The notes under the pieces: model-generated | What the model was told of the DNA's origin: nothing | The model's database searches: none | The model's input: the letters and a program-made list of their open reading frames with translations, nothing else | Part shown: piece after piece, positions 5,936 through 12,230 of the stretch | Layout: the number at the start of each line of letters is the position of its first letter | Position numbering within the stretch: position 1 is the first letter of the stretch | Program-made: the position numbers and the translations under genes | Assembly: GCA_003159055.1 (NCBI GenBank) | Contig: PMLH01000278.1 | Span: 1 to 12,230 of the forward strand | Length of the DNA: 12,230 bases | DNA from: Myxococcales bacterium | GTDB lineage: Bacteria; Myxococcota; Polyangia; Fen-1088 | Direction: 5' to 3'

Positions 5936-7456
5936 ATGTCCACCATGGCGAATTCGCGCGCGTCTCTATCCCCGGCTCTTGCAAAACTGGCCAACTACGC
6001 CCGCAATCCACTCACGGCGCTCGGCTTTGGGCTGACCACCGTGTCCGGCATTGCGCTGGTTGTGTTCTTGCTCTTGGAGGCGGTGGGGGTGGTGGAAAAC
6101 CCCTACGTGGGGCTGATTGGGCTCGCGTTCTTGCCCGCGGTCTTCGTGGGCGGGCTGGTGCTAATGCCCGTGGGCATTCTGCTTCGTCGCCGCAAGCTCA
6201 TCAAGCGCGGGGACACGGCCGAGGAGATAGCAGCCTATCCGAGGCTCGACTTCAACGACGCGCACGTGCGCCGCGCAACCCTGGTGGTCGTCGTGCTGAC
6301 CATGGTCAACGCCATCCTGCTCGCCACCAGCACGGCCGGTGCCCTGACCTTCATGGACTCGCCGAAATTCTGCGGCACGGTCTGCCACACGGTCATGCAA
6401 CCCGAGTACACCGCGTATCAGAATTCGCCTCACGCACGCGTAAAGTGCGTGCAGTGCCACATCGGGCCGGGCGCATCGTTCATGGTGCGGTCCAAATTCG
6501 ACGGCTTGCGACAGGTGTGGAAAGTGCTGCTCGGCAACTACGAACGCCCGATTCCATCGCCCGTGCATACCCTGCGCCCGGCACGTGACACCTGCGAGGG
6601 CTGCCATTGGCCGGCCAAACACTACGGTGACAAGTTGCGCCTCATCGGTCGCTTTGCCGACGACGAAAAGAACACGGCCAGCTTCACCGCCCTTCTGCTC
6701 AAGACCGGCGGCGGCGCCCGAAACGCCGGCCAGGCCCGGGGCGGTATCCACTGGTGGCACATCTATGCCGACAACCGCATTCGCTACCTCGCCAGCGATG
6801 CGCGCCGAAAGGAAATCGCCTGGGTCGAGCTGCCCACGCCGGATGGAAAGCACGTTGAATTCGTCCGGGATGCCGCGCACCCGCCATCCCAGGACGACAT
6901 CCGCAAGTCCGCGCGACTCATGGACTGCATCGACTGCCACAACCGTCCAACCCACCTCTTCGAGACGCCCAGCCGAGCGGTCGACGCGGTCTTGCAGTCC
7001 GCGGCCGATCTGCGCGCGCTGCCGTTCTACAAGCGCGAGGTGGTCAAGGCCTCTGCGGTATCGTACCCAACCCACGAGCAAGGTGTGACCGGTGTCAAGA
7101 ACGCCATCACCGCTTTCTATTCGACCCAATACCCTGCGCTTGCGACCGGCCAGGCGACGCTGCTCGCCCGCGGCGCCGACCAGGCAGCCCGCGTCTACGA
7201 CCGCACGGTCTTCCCGGAAATGAACACCGGCGCCAAGACCCACCCGAGCAACATCGGCCACGAGGATTCCCCCGGATGTTTCCGCTGCCACGACGGCAGC
7301 ATGCAGGCGAAGACGGGCGAAACCATTCCCAACGATTGCGACACCTGCCACGGCATCCTGGTCGACGGCAGCCCCACCGAGCCGGACTTGACCAAGCTGA
7401 CCATGCTGCAGCCACAGCAGCCGGCGCCCGAGGCCAAACAACCGCCTATTGAGTAG
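5936..7456 (+). CDS. Membrane six-haem cytochrome c, NapC/NirT-like
   Basis: The 506-residue protein has three hydrophobic segments (about 26-48, 57-84 and 114-136) followed by a large extracytoplasmic haem domain. Haem sites: C146-GTV-C150-H (a CX3CH variant), CVQCH (171-175), CEGCH (220-224), CIDCH (331-335), CFRCH (448-452) and CDTCH (468-472). The region around the first two (SPKFCGTVCHTVMQPEYTAYQNSPH, then KCVQCHIGPGA) resembles the NapC/NirT family, which takes electrons from menaquinol at the membrane and passes them to periplasmic reductases. Classic NapC/NrfH have one helix and four haems, so this is a larger relative. The terminal reductase is not in the window. An in-frame TAG at 5927-5929 fixes the start at the ATG at 5936 or the one at 5945; neither has a strong Shine-Dalgarno. 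The gene converges on the response regulator gene with a 4-bp gap. Confidence 0.88.
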   Translation: MSTMANSRASLSPALAKLANYARNPLTALGFGLTTVSGIALVVFLLLEAVGVVENPYVGLIGLAFLPAVFVGGLVLMPVGILLRRRKLIKRGDTAEEIAAYPRLDFNDAHVRRATLVVVVLTMVNAILLATSTAGALTFMDSPKFCGTVCHTVMQPEYTAYQNSPHARVKCVQCHIGPGASFMVRSKFDGLRQVWKVLLGNYERPIPSPVHTLRPARDTCEGCHWPAKHYGDKLRLIGRFADDEKNTASFTALLLKTGGGARNAGQARGGIHWWHIYADNRIRYLASDARRKEIAWVELPTPDGKHVEFVRDAAHPPSQDDIRKSARLMDCIDCHNRPTHLFETPSRAVDAVLQSAADLRALPFYKREVVKASAVSYPTHEQGVTGVKNAITAFYSTQYPALATGQATLLARGADQAARVYDRTVFPEMNTGAKTHPSNIGHEDSPGCFRCHDGSMQAKTGETIPNDCDTCHGILVDGSPTEPDLTKLTMLQPQQPAPEAKQPPIE

Positions 7457-7460
7457 TCGG

Positions 7461-8117
7461 CTACAGCTTTATCACGCCCTGCTTGAGGGCGAACTTCACC
7501 AGATCCGTTCGGTTGTGGATGGCGAGCTTCTGCATGACCCGCTCGCGATGGGACATGGCGGTCTTCACGCTGATGCCGAGAACCTGGGCGACTTCCTTGT
7601 TGGAGTTTCCCTCGGCCACCAGCTTCAGCACCTGTTTCTCCCGGTCGGTGAGACTTTCGTAGAGCTCATCGCGCGTCTCTCCCACCGCGGGCGCAGCTGG
7701 AGAAAGCACCTCCCGAGCCAGGGATGGATCGATCACCAAGCCACCCCGGTGCACCGCCCGTACCGCTGAAGCCAGCTCCGAGCCGGCGGCCTTCTTGAGC
7801 ACGTAGCCCGAGGCACCGCTCTTGAGAAACCGGGTCACATACTCGCGGTCCTCGTATTGGGTGAGAACCAGGATCTTCACGCGTTGATTCTCGCTGCGGA
7901 TCGCAAGGGTGGCTTCGAGCCCGCCCAGCCCAGGCATGTTGATATCCATCAGCACCACGTCGGGGTCGAGCTTGCGTGTGGCCTCGATGGCTTCCTTGCC
8001 GTCGCCGGCTTCGCCCACCACCTCCAAGTCGTCGCAAAGCGACAGCAAGGCGTGAATGCCTTCGCGAACCAGGGCGTGATCGTCGGCGACGAGAATGCGG
8101 ATTTTAGGCAAGGCCAT
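7461..8117 (-). CDS. NarL/FixJ-type response regulator
   Basis: The 218-residue protein has a receiver domain (~6-122) and a LuxR-type helix-turn-helix (~152-212). D12 and D13 form the acidic pocket, D58 in LMDINMPG is the phosphorylation site, and T86 and K108 complete the switch residues. The DNA-binding part reads LTDREKQVLKLVAEGNSNKEVAQVLGIS, then VKTAMSHRERVMQKL. A longer open frame extends to 8303, but the ATG at 8117 is preferred because AGGAGG lies directly before it (8126-8121) and MALPKIRILVADDH is the normal receiver start. The start overlaps the kinase gene by 14 bp, so kinase and regulator are a cognate pair. Targets are unknown; the cytochrome genes in the same operon and opposite it are the natural candidates. 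Confidence 0.95.
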   Translation of the reverse strand: MALPKIRILVADDHALVREGIHALLSLCDDLEVVGEAGDGKEAIEATRKLDPDVVLMDINMPGLGGLEATLAIRSENQRVKILVLTQYEDREYVTRFLKSGASGYVLKKAAGSELASAVRAVHRGGLVIDPSLAREVLSPAAPAVGETRDELYESLTDREKQVLKLVAEGNSNKEVAQVLGISVKTAMSHRERVMQKLAIHNRTDLVKFALKQGVIKL

Positions 8118-9798
8118 GGTCCTCCTCGAAGGGAACGCGCAAGACGACGCGCGTGCCTTCCTCGCTCGACGACACAATGTCGACTGAACCTCCCACCAGC
8201 GACAAGCGCTCGCGCATCCCAAGCAGCCCCAGCCCACGCCCTGACGGCCCCGGCTGGGCGACGCTCGCAGGGTCGAAGCCGCGACCGTCGTCCTCGATCT
8301 CAACCACGAGCTGTCGGTCTTGCTCTTCCACCTGGATCAGAACCTGGGTGGCACCGGAATGGCGGGCCACGTTGCGAATCGCTTCTTGCGCGGCCCGAAA
8401 CAGGGTCGTCTCGCGCTCGGCGGTCAGTCTGCGCCCCTCGACGGTGAGCTCGCAGCGAAACGCGATACCCGCCGGCGCAAGGTGGTGCTCGGCTAACCAG
8501 CGAATCGCGGGAAACAAGCCCAGATCGTCGAGCACGGAAGGACGAAGCTCGTAGATGAGGGCGTGGACCTCGGCCAAGGTCCGTGCGGCAAACGCGCGCG
8601 CCTCGGTCAAACGCTCGCGTGCAAGCGGTCCCGGAGGCGCCGTCAACGCGGCATCCAGTTTCATTGCCAAGGCCGCGATGGTCTGGCAGGTCTCGTCGTG
8701 CAGCTCGCGCGCGATGCGCTTGCGCTCGTCCTCCTGGGCCGACACGAATTTGGTGAGGATCAAGCGCAGCTCTTGCGTGCGCTCTTGCACACGCTGCTCG
8801 AGCGCATCGTGACTGGCGGTCAGATCGTCGAGAGAGCGCTTGAGAGCCACCCGCATGGCCTCCAGCGCGGCAGCAAGTTGGCCGATCTCATCCTCTCCTT
8901 GGGGCGGCACCGCCTCCTGCAAATTTCCCTCGGCGATTCGCTTGGCGGCGAGGCCCAGGGCCGAAAGCGGCTCGGTCACGCTTCGCGTGGCACCCCAGGT
9001 GAAAACCGAGGCCACGCCCAGCAGGAGGGGCAGAAGCAACAGCAGGCGTTCGCGCTGAGCCCGGATGAGCCCCAGCGCTTGCTCGCGCGGCTGGCGCACC
9101 ACGATCTGCCAGGGCACCAAGGAAAGCGGCGCCGCAGCGGTCGTGTCGTCGGCACCCGGGGACGCGCCACGCCTGACCACCGGGCTGTCCTGTCCGTCCA
9201 CCAGGCTCGCGCTCCCATTTGCTAGACGGCCTCGGTCGAGCATGGCCACCCAGGATGCTGCGTTCGGGTTGGCGATTGCACAGACCACGTGGGTCACCTG
9301 TCCATTCCAGTCGCGCACCGGTACGACCAGGACCACGTAGCTCCTCTCTTCGTCCGCTAGATGGGCCACGCCTTGCCGTCCTGACTCCATCGCCAGCGCG
9401 AGCTCTTTGAGCGCCAACAGAGGGGCGTGTGCGACGGGGGCGTGCCGCGCTTCCTGCCAGAGCACCTTCTTGTCCTTGGCGATATCGACCATCGACTCGA
9501 AAATCGGCGAACGAAAGAAGGCCGCGCGCAACGCCCGCTGGGCGGTGCCGCTTTGCCAATCCTCCGGCGTTGCCGTGATGGCCGTGAGCGCGGCAAGGTT
9601 CTCGCGCAATTCCTGGTCGAAATGCTGGGCCAGGCTCTGCGCCAAGCGCTCGTGCTCTTCCAGTAGATGACCGCCGACGGCGTCGAAGGCCGACCAGAGC
9701 ACCCACAGCGCGACGACGATGGGCGCAAGCACGCCGAAACCGACCAACAGGGCCACCCGTCGGCGAATGCTGTATCGGCGCGTGCGCATGGGACTCAT
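8104..9798 (-). CDS. Membrane sensor histidine kinase (NarX/DegS type)
   Basis: The 564-residue protein has TM1 (~15-37), an extracytoplasmic sensor domain (~40-248) with a Cache-like outline (VVLVVPVRDWNGQVTHVVCAI), TM2 (~251-269) and a HAMP domain (~271-325). A coiled coil leads into a HisKA_3 domain with H367 in ARELHDETCQ. The ATPase domain carries the N-box AAQEAIRNVARHSGA, then DDGRGFDP and GLGLLGMRERL. The sensor ligand is not known; no haem motif or cysteine cluster is visible. The frame continues upstream to 10134, but the ATG at 9798 forms an ATGA overlap with the previous stop and is preceded by AGAAGG, and hydrophobic TM1 follows at once. It phosphorylates the regulator encoded next, with which it overlaps by 14 bp. 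Confidence 0.94.
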   Translation of the reverse strand: MSPMRTRRYSIRRRVALLVGFGVLAPIVVALWVLWSAFDAVGGHLLEEHERLAQSLAQHFDQELRENLAALTAITATPEDWQSGTAQRALRAAFFRSPIFESMVDIAKDKKVLWQEARHAPVAHAPLLALKELALAMESGRQGVAHLADEERSYVVLVVPVRDWNGQVTHVVCAIANPNAASWVAMLDRGRLANGSASLVDGQDSPVVRRGASPGADDTTAAAPLSLVPWQIVVRQPREQALGLIRAQRERLLLLLPLLLGVASVFTWGATRSVTEPLSALGLAAKRIAEGNLQEAVPPQGEDEIGQLAAALEAMRVALKRSLDDLTASHDALEQRVQERTQELRLILTKFVSAQEDERKRIARELHDETCQTIAALAMKLDAALTAPPGPLARERLTEARAFAARTLAEVHALIYELRPSVLDDLGLFPAIRWLAEHHLAPAGIAFRCELTVEGRRLTAERETTLFRAAQEAIRNVARHSGATQVLIQVEEQDRQLVVEIEDDGRGFDPASVAQPGPSGRGLGLLGMRERLSLVGGSVDIVSSSEEGTRVVLRVPFEEDHGLA

Positions 9799-10364
9799 GG
9801 GACCTTCTCGACCAGCAACTTGGCCAAACCAAGCAATTCTATCGTGCGACCAGAAAAGCGTAGCACCGTGTGTGCTCTGCCATCGGACCATTCCAGTTCC
9901 TGCACAACGCCGCCGCTGGGCAAGACCTCGGCTTTGAGCATTGCGGTCCGCCCTTTTTCCAGAGAAACGGAGATAGCGTGGAAGGAAGCCAGCGGCGTGC
10001 ACAGGCTGGTGGGGATCGAAGGACCCAGGCTGCGATAAAGGACTGCCTTGGTCTCGCTTGGGCCCGGGGCCCGAAGCGTGACAGCGATGGCAGCAATGGG
10101 TCGGGCGGTGGCGCGAACCTCGGTGGGCCGCCAACCCGCAAGACCTTCCGCCACTCGCAGCGGCACTCCGGTGCGCGCTTCGGCCTCATCGAGAGTCGCG
10201 CAGGCATGCACGCCACGAGGCAGACCGGACAGCCAGCTGGGGATGGCGTCGAGGGCGCGCAAACCCAGTGCGGCTCCCGCGAAGACGGCCACGGCGGCCA
10301 CCATCGTGCGCGGCGACCATCGCGAGACAACCGGGGACAACTTTTGCGGCGAAGGGTCCGCCAT
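9795..10364 (-). CDS. One-pass membrane protein, function unknown
   Basis: The 189-residue protein has a short cytoplasmic N-terminus, one hydrophobic segment (~22-38) and an extracytoplasmic domain of about 150 residues. The domain begins HACATLDEAEARTGVPLRVA and continues with alternating strands (AVTLRAPG, AVLYRSLG, LKAEVLPSG, ELEWSDGRAHTVLRFSG). The opening is faintly like DUF4367-type domains found next to regulatory membrane proteins, but I cannot confirm this. It contains two cysteines (C55, C122), which could form a disulfide. It begins 2 nt after the M56 gene and overlaps the kinase start by ATGA, so it is very probably made in step with both. A sensory accessory or protease substrate role is an inference from position only. 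Confidence 0.8.
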   Translation of the reverse strand: MADPSPQKLSPVVSRWSPRTMVAAVAVFAGAALGLRALDAIPSWLSGLPRGVHACATLDEAEARTGVPLRVAEGLAGWRPTEVRATARPIAAIAVTLRAPGPSETKAVLYRSLGPSIPTSLCTPLASFHAISVSLEKGRTAMLKAEVLPSGGVVQELEWSDGRAHTVLRFSGRTIELLGLAKLLVEKVP

Positions 10365-10366
10365 GG

Positions 10367-11314
10367 CTACACGACGGTAAAGAACAGCAGCAAGGCAAGT
10401 CCCGTCGCGGTCGCAAGCAAGCTCCGCCCAGAAACCGGAACCATCCTCCGTTCATCGAGCAAGAGCGCGCAGCGGCGCTGGATGGCGCTATCTTTCAGGC
10501 GCTGCCATGGATTGGCCCGTCCGTTCCCGAAAGTCCCGTCAGGTGCAAAGGTCAACTTGACGAGGCTTCGAACCACGACGCGTGGATCGCCCACCACCCT
10601 CGCCGCAGAATCGTCTGCCCTGTTCTCCATCTCGTGCACCAAGGCCCGCGCGGCGATCTGCAGCCCAGGGCTGAAGAAGAAGACGCCGCGCAACACCAGC
10701 AATCCCCACCCCAGCGCTGGGTCGCGCCTTTTCACGTGCGACATCTCATGCGCCACGGCGGCAGCCAGCTCATCGGGAGCAAGCCGATCGACAAGCCCTG
10801 TCGAGGCGACAATCAATGGCCTTCGCCAGCCACGGCACACGAGAACGGGCTCGCGCGTGTCGTACACGCGCAGCGCGGGGCTGGCGACGCCCAGTGCTTT
10901 GGCTGCGCGGTCGGCGGCGGACCTGAGAGCACCGGGCATGTCCCTGACTTCCCGGCTTCGCGTCTGTGCGCACACGGCATCCAAGACCAACGGGCCAGCG
11001 TCGCGCAGAAAGAGCACCGCACCGAGCGAGGCCGCAAGCAGTGACCAGACAGCAGCTGCCCCGAGGCCGTGCCAGTTGACGGCCGACCAGTGGCTGCCAG
11101 AAAACAGCGCCCAGTCGTCGCGAAAGGCGTCTTGCGTCCGCGCCGGGCAAAGATACCAATACGCCGGTGGCAGGAGAACGGGGCCTAGCAGGGCAAGCAG
11201 CCAGAAGCGAAAGCGCATGGTGGGCGCGCGGCTGGGGTGAAGATGAAGCAGGAGCGTGACCACCGTGATGGCCACGAGCCCGTGAACGACAATCTCGGCC
11301 GCGTGTCTACCCAT
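10367..11314 (-). CDS. M56/M48-like membrane zinc metalloprotease
   Basis: The 315-residue protein has hydrophobic segments near 8-28, 36-55, 86-104, 203-221 and 299-315. The zinc site is H189-E-M-S-H193 in AAVAHEMSHVKRRDP, with the third ligand expected at E230 in EMENRADDSAAR (the ExxxD pattern). LIVASTGLVDRLAPDEL (167-183) upstream of the HEXXH is characteristic of BlaR1/M56 and HtpX-type M48 peptidases. M56 members often transmit membrane signals by cleaving a regulator; M48 members handle damaged membrane proteins. No BlaI-like repressor is visible, so the substrate is unknown. The ATG at 11314 overlaps the b561 stop by 8 bp; AAGAGG stands directly before it with no spacer. Confidence 0.88.
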   Translation of the reverse strand: MGRHAAEIVVHGLVAITVVTLLLHLHPSRAPTMRFRFWLLALLGPVLLPPAYWYLCPARTQDAFRDDWALFSGSHWSAVNWHGLGAAAVWSLLAASLGAVLFLRDAGPLVLDAVCAQTRSREVRDMPGALRSAADRAAKALGVASPALRVYDTREPVLVCRGWRRPLIVASTGLVDRLAPDELAAAVAHEMSHVKRRDPALGWGLLVLRGVFFFSPGLQIAARALVHEMENRADDSAARVVGDPRVVVRSLVKLTFAPDGTFGNGRANPWQRLKDSAIQRRCALLLDERRMVPVSGRSLLATATGLALLLFFTVV

Positions 11315-12041
11315 CCTCTTTGCGCGGCTTGGCCGCGGTGTCGCGGGCAGTGTGCTGTTCGACTTCCTCGGGGAAGCGACGAGCGTACTCGAGCGGATGC
11401 TCGTGGCGCATGCGTTCGCGGGAGATCTTGCCTGTGAACATGGTCTTGCTCATCGGAAAGACCTCGGGAGCTAGAATCACATTATACAGGTGCCAGACCA
11501 CCACGACGAGAAATGCCATCAGTCCTTCGTTGCCGTGGGCCAGTTTGGCAGCGGGAATCACCTGTCCAGGCAAGACTTGCGTTGCCTGCAAAGGAAACAG
11601 CAACAGAAATCCGGTGGAGATCATGATGAGACCACCGAAGAGCAACCCCCAGTATTCGAACTTTTCCTTGTAGTCGAAGCGGTCGAACTGCGCCCGCACG
11701 TCCGAGATGCGTAGGTAGTAACGAAGCGTGGTCACGGCGTCGCGAAAATCCTTCGGCCGTGGCACCATGGCGAGCGACGATCGACCCGCGATGACCGCTG
11801 CGAGGACGCTCGTCAGGTGCACCAGGGTCAGCCCGGCAAACAGCACGCCGGCCACGCGGTGGAGATAGCGAACCTGGGCAACCCCACCAAGTATGTTCAC
11901 GATGGCCTTGGAAATGGCGGCATCGTGGAACTTCTGCGGAAGCCCGGTCAACGCCAGGGCGAAAAAAATCAGAATCACCACCGCATGCTCGATCCGCTCG
12001 CGCACGCAGAATCGGATGACGTCGTCTTCTGGCTTGCTCAT
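11307..12041 (-). CDS. Cytochrome b561-type membrane subunit (FdnI/HydC-like)
   Basis: The 244-residue protein has four predicted helices (~19-36, 63-84, 131-150, 172-191). Histidines H19, H61, H75, H169 and H184 lie at or near helix ends, the pattern of di-haem b subunits in formate dehydrogenases and Ni-Fe hydrogenases. These pass electrons between the quinone pool and an electron-transfer partner. RERIEHAVVIL at the start and AHGNEGLMAF with VVWHLYNVI near the end support the family. The C-terminus (~200-244) is charged and cytoplasmic. The ATG at 12041 overlaps the preceding TGA as ATGA; a GTG at 12062 is less likely. The partner here appears to be the cytochrome c encoded just upstream, not a formate dehydrogenase or hydrogenase, though the window ends before this can be settled. 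Confidence 0.9.
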   Translation of the reverse strand: MSKPEDDVIRFCVRERIEHAVVILIFFALALTGLPQKFHDAAISKAIVNILGGVAQVRYLHRVAGVLFAGLTLVHLTSVLAAVIAGRSSLAMVPRPKDFRDAVTTLRYYLRISDVRAQFDRFDYKEKFEYWGLLFGGLIMISTGFLLLFPLQATQVLPGQVIPAAKLAHGNEGLMAFLVVVVWHLYNVILAPEVFPMSKTMFTGKISRERMRHEHPLEYARRFPEEVEQHTARDTAAKPRKEDG

Positions 12042-12230
12042 CGATTCACCACCGTACGCCACAGGTGAAGCAGAATTTGTAAAAGCAGTCCCCCGACAAT
12101 GAATGGAATGATCAGTTTGTAGAAGAGCCTAACCAAGTAGACCAGCGGAGTTCGGCCAAGCGATGGTTCGTAGTGGCTAAGCCACGCCGCCGGAAAATTC
12201 GCAGAAGCGCCCGGATGGCACTTCTGACAG
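12038..12230 (-). CDS. Tail-anchored cytochrome c, C-terminal part (5'-partial)
   Basis: The frame runs in from the right edge and ends with the TGA at 12040-12038. The 63 visible residues begin with a haem-binding site CQKCHPG, continue with a short soluble stretch (FPAAWLSHYEPSLGRTP) and end with a membrane helix (about LIIPFIVGGLLLQILLHLW) and the tail RTVVNR. This is the layout of multihaem c-type cytochromes anchored at the C-terminus and paired with a b561 subunit. The number of further haems lies outside the window. It overlaps the b561 start as ATGA, which supports one complex made from a coupled pair: b561 in the membrane, haem c on the outer face. Confidence 0.8.
   Translation of the reverse strand, partial: CQKCHPGASANFPAAWLSHYEPSLGRTPLVYLVRLFYKLIIPFIVGGLLLQILLHLWRTVVNR

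Noticed and set aside
7475..7491. Hairpin CGCCCT-gcttg-AGGGCG between the convergent cytochrome and regulator genes as a bidirectional terminator
   Set aside because: The stem is 6 bp, lies inside the regulator coding region and no T run follows on either strand.
8118..8303. Extended N-terminus of the response regulator (start at 8303)
   Set aside because: The added 62 residues lie inside the kinase ATPase coding region and do not resemble a domain; the ATG at 8117 has AGGAGG before it.
9799..10134. Extended N-terminus of the histidine kinase (start at 10134)
   Set aside because: The extra 112 residues overlap the 189-residue gene and lack any pattern; the ATG at 9798 has a Shine-Dalgarno and an ATGA overlap.
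9870..11240. A 456-codon plus-strand frame opposite the membrane protein and protease genes
   Set aside because: The minus-strand genes show an HEXXH site, membrane helices and coupled starts; the plus frame is Ser/Arg/Ala-rich with no domain.
1..12230. tRNA, rRNA, CRISPR arrays, insertion sequences, phage or plasmid signatures
   Set aside because: No cloverleaf-like segments, spaced identical repeats, transposase motifs or terminal inverted repeats were seen on either strand.

Overview
The window is GC-rich bacterial chromosome, almost completely coded, with short gaps and tightly packed or overlapping genes. There are 13 protein genes, two of them cut by the window edges. I see no tRNA, rRNA, CRISPR array or mobile element. 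The organism is not certain. The adenylate kinase (N-terminal extension, Cys4 LID, extra CxxC) loosely recalls Verrucomicrobiota. The multihaem cytochromes and b561 recall Myxococcota or other metal- and nitrogen-respiring lineages. The left end (GerMN / TlyA / YmdB / RNase Y) is a housekeeping set found in many phyla.

Layout. Positions 1-512 (+) hold the C-terminal part of a GerMN-domain envelope protein. It converges, with a 15-bp overlap, on a minus-strand run: lysA (4260-2977), an HDOD/RNase Y composite gene (2955-2071), ymdB (2058-1240) and tlyA (1238-498). A divergent gap (4261-4405) separates lysA from rubrerythrin (4406-4906, +). Adenylate kinase (4964-5713, +) and a six-haem NapC/NirT-type membrane cytochrome (5936-7456, +) follow. 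From the right edge a minus-strand operon reads leftward: tail-anchored cytochrome c (partial), cytochrome b561, M56/M48-type membrane metalloprotease, a one-pass membrane protein of unknown function, a NarX/DegS-type sensor kinase and a LuxR-type response regulator. Every junction in it overlaps or leaves only 2 nt. It ends 4 nt from the end of the convergent six-haem cytochrome gene.

How the genes work together. The right half looks like a respiratory or redox module. A quinone-linked b561 with a membrane cytochrome c is encoded with its own possible sensing and proteolytic control, and a second quinol-oxidising type cytochrome lies opposite. Rubrerythrin would reduce peroxide in the same anaerobic or microaerobic setting. 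The left half is RNA metabolism (TlyA, YmdB, RNase Y C-terminus) and lysine synthesis.

The most important observation is the gene at 2071-2955. Its first ~138 residues are an HDOD domain and the rest is the C-terminal half of RNase Y, with the switch exactly at the conserved LLHDIGK motif. This is either an unusual natural fusion or a place where two genomes were joined during assembly. In the second case the left ~2.5 kb and the right ~9.7 kb come from different organisms. Other points of interest are a 9-bp hairpin that buries the rubrerythrin Shine-Dalgarno, a CX3CH first haem site, a near-leaderless lysA promoter and a clustered dyad upstream of the six-haem cytochrome.
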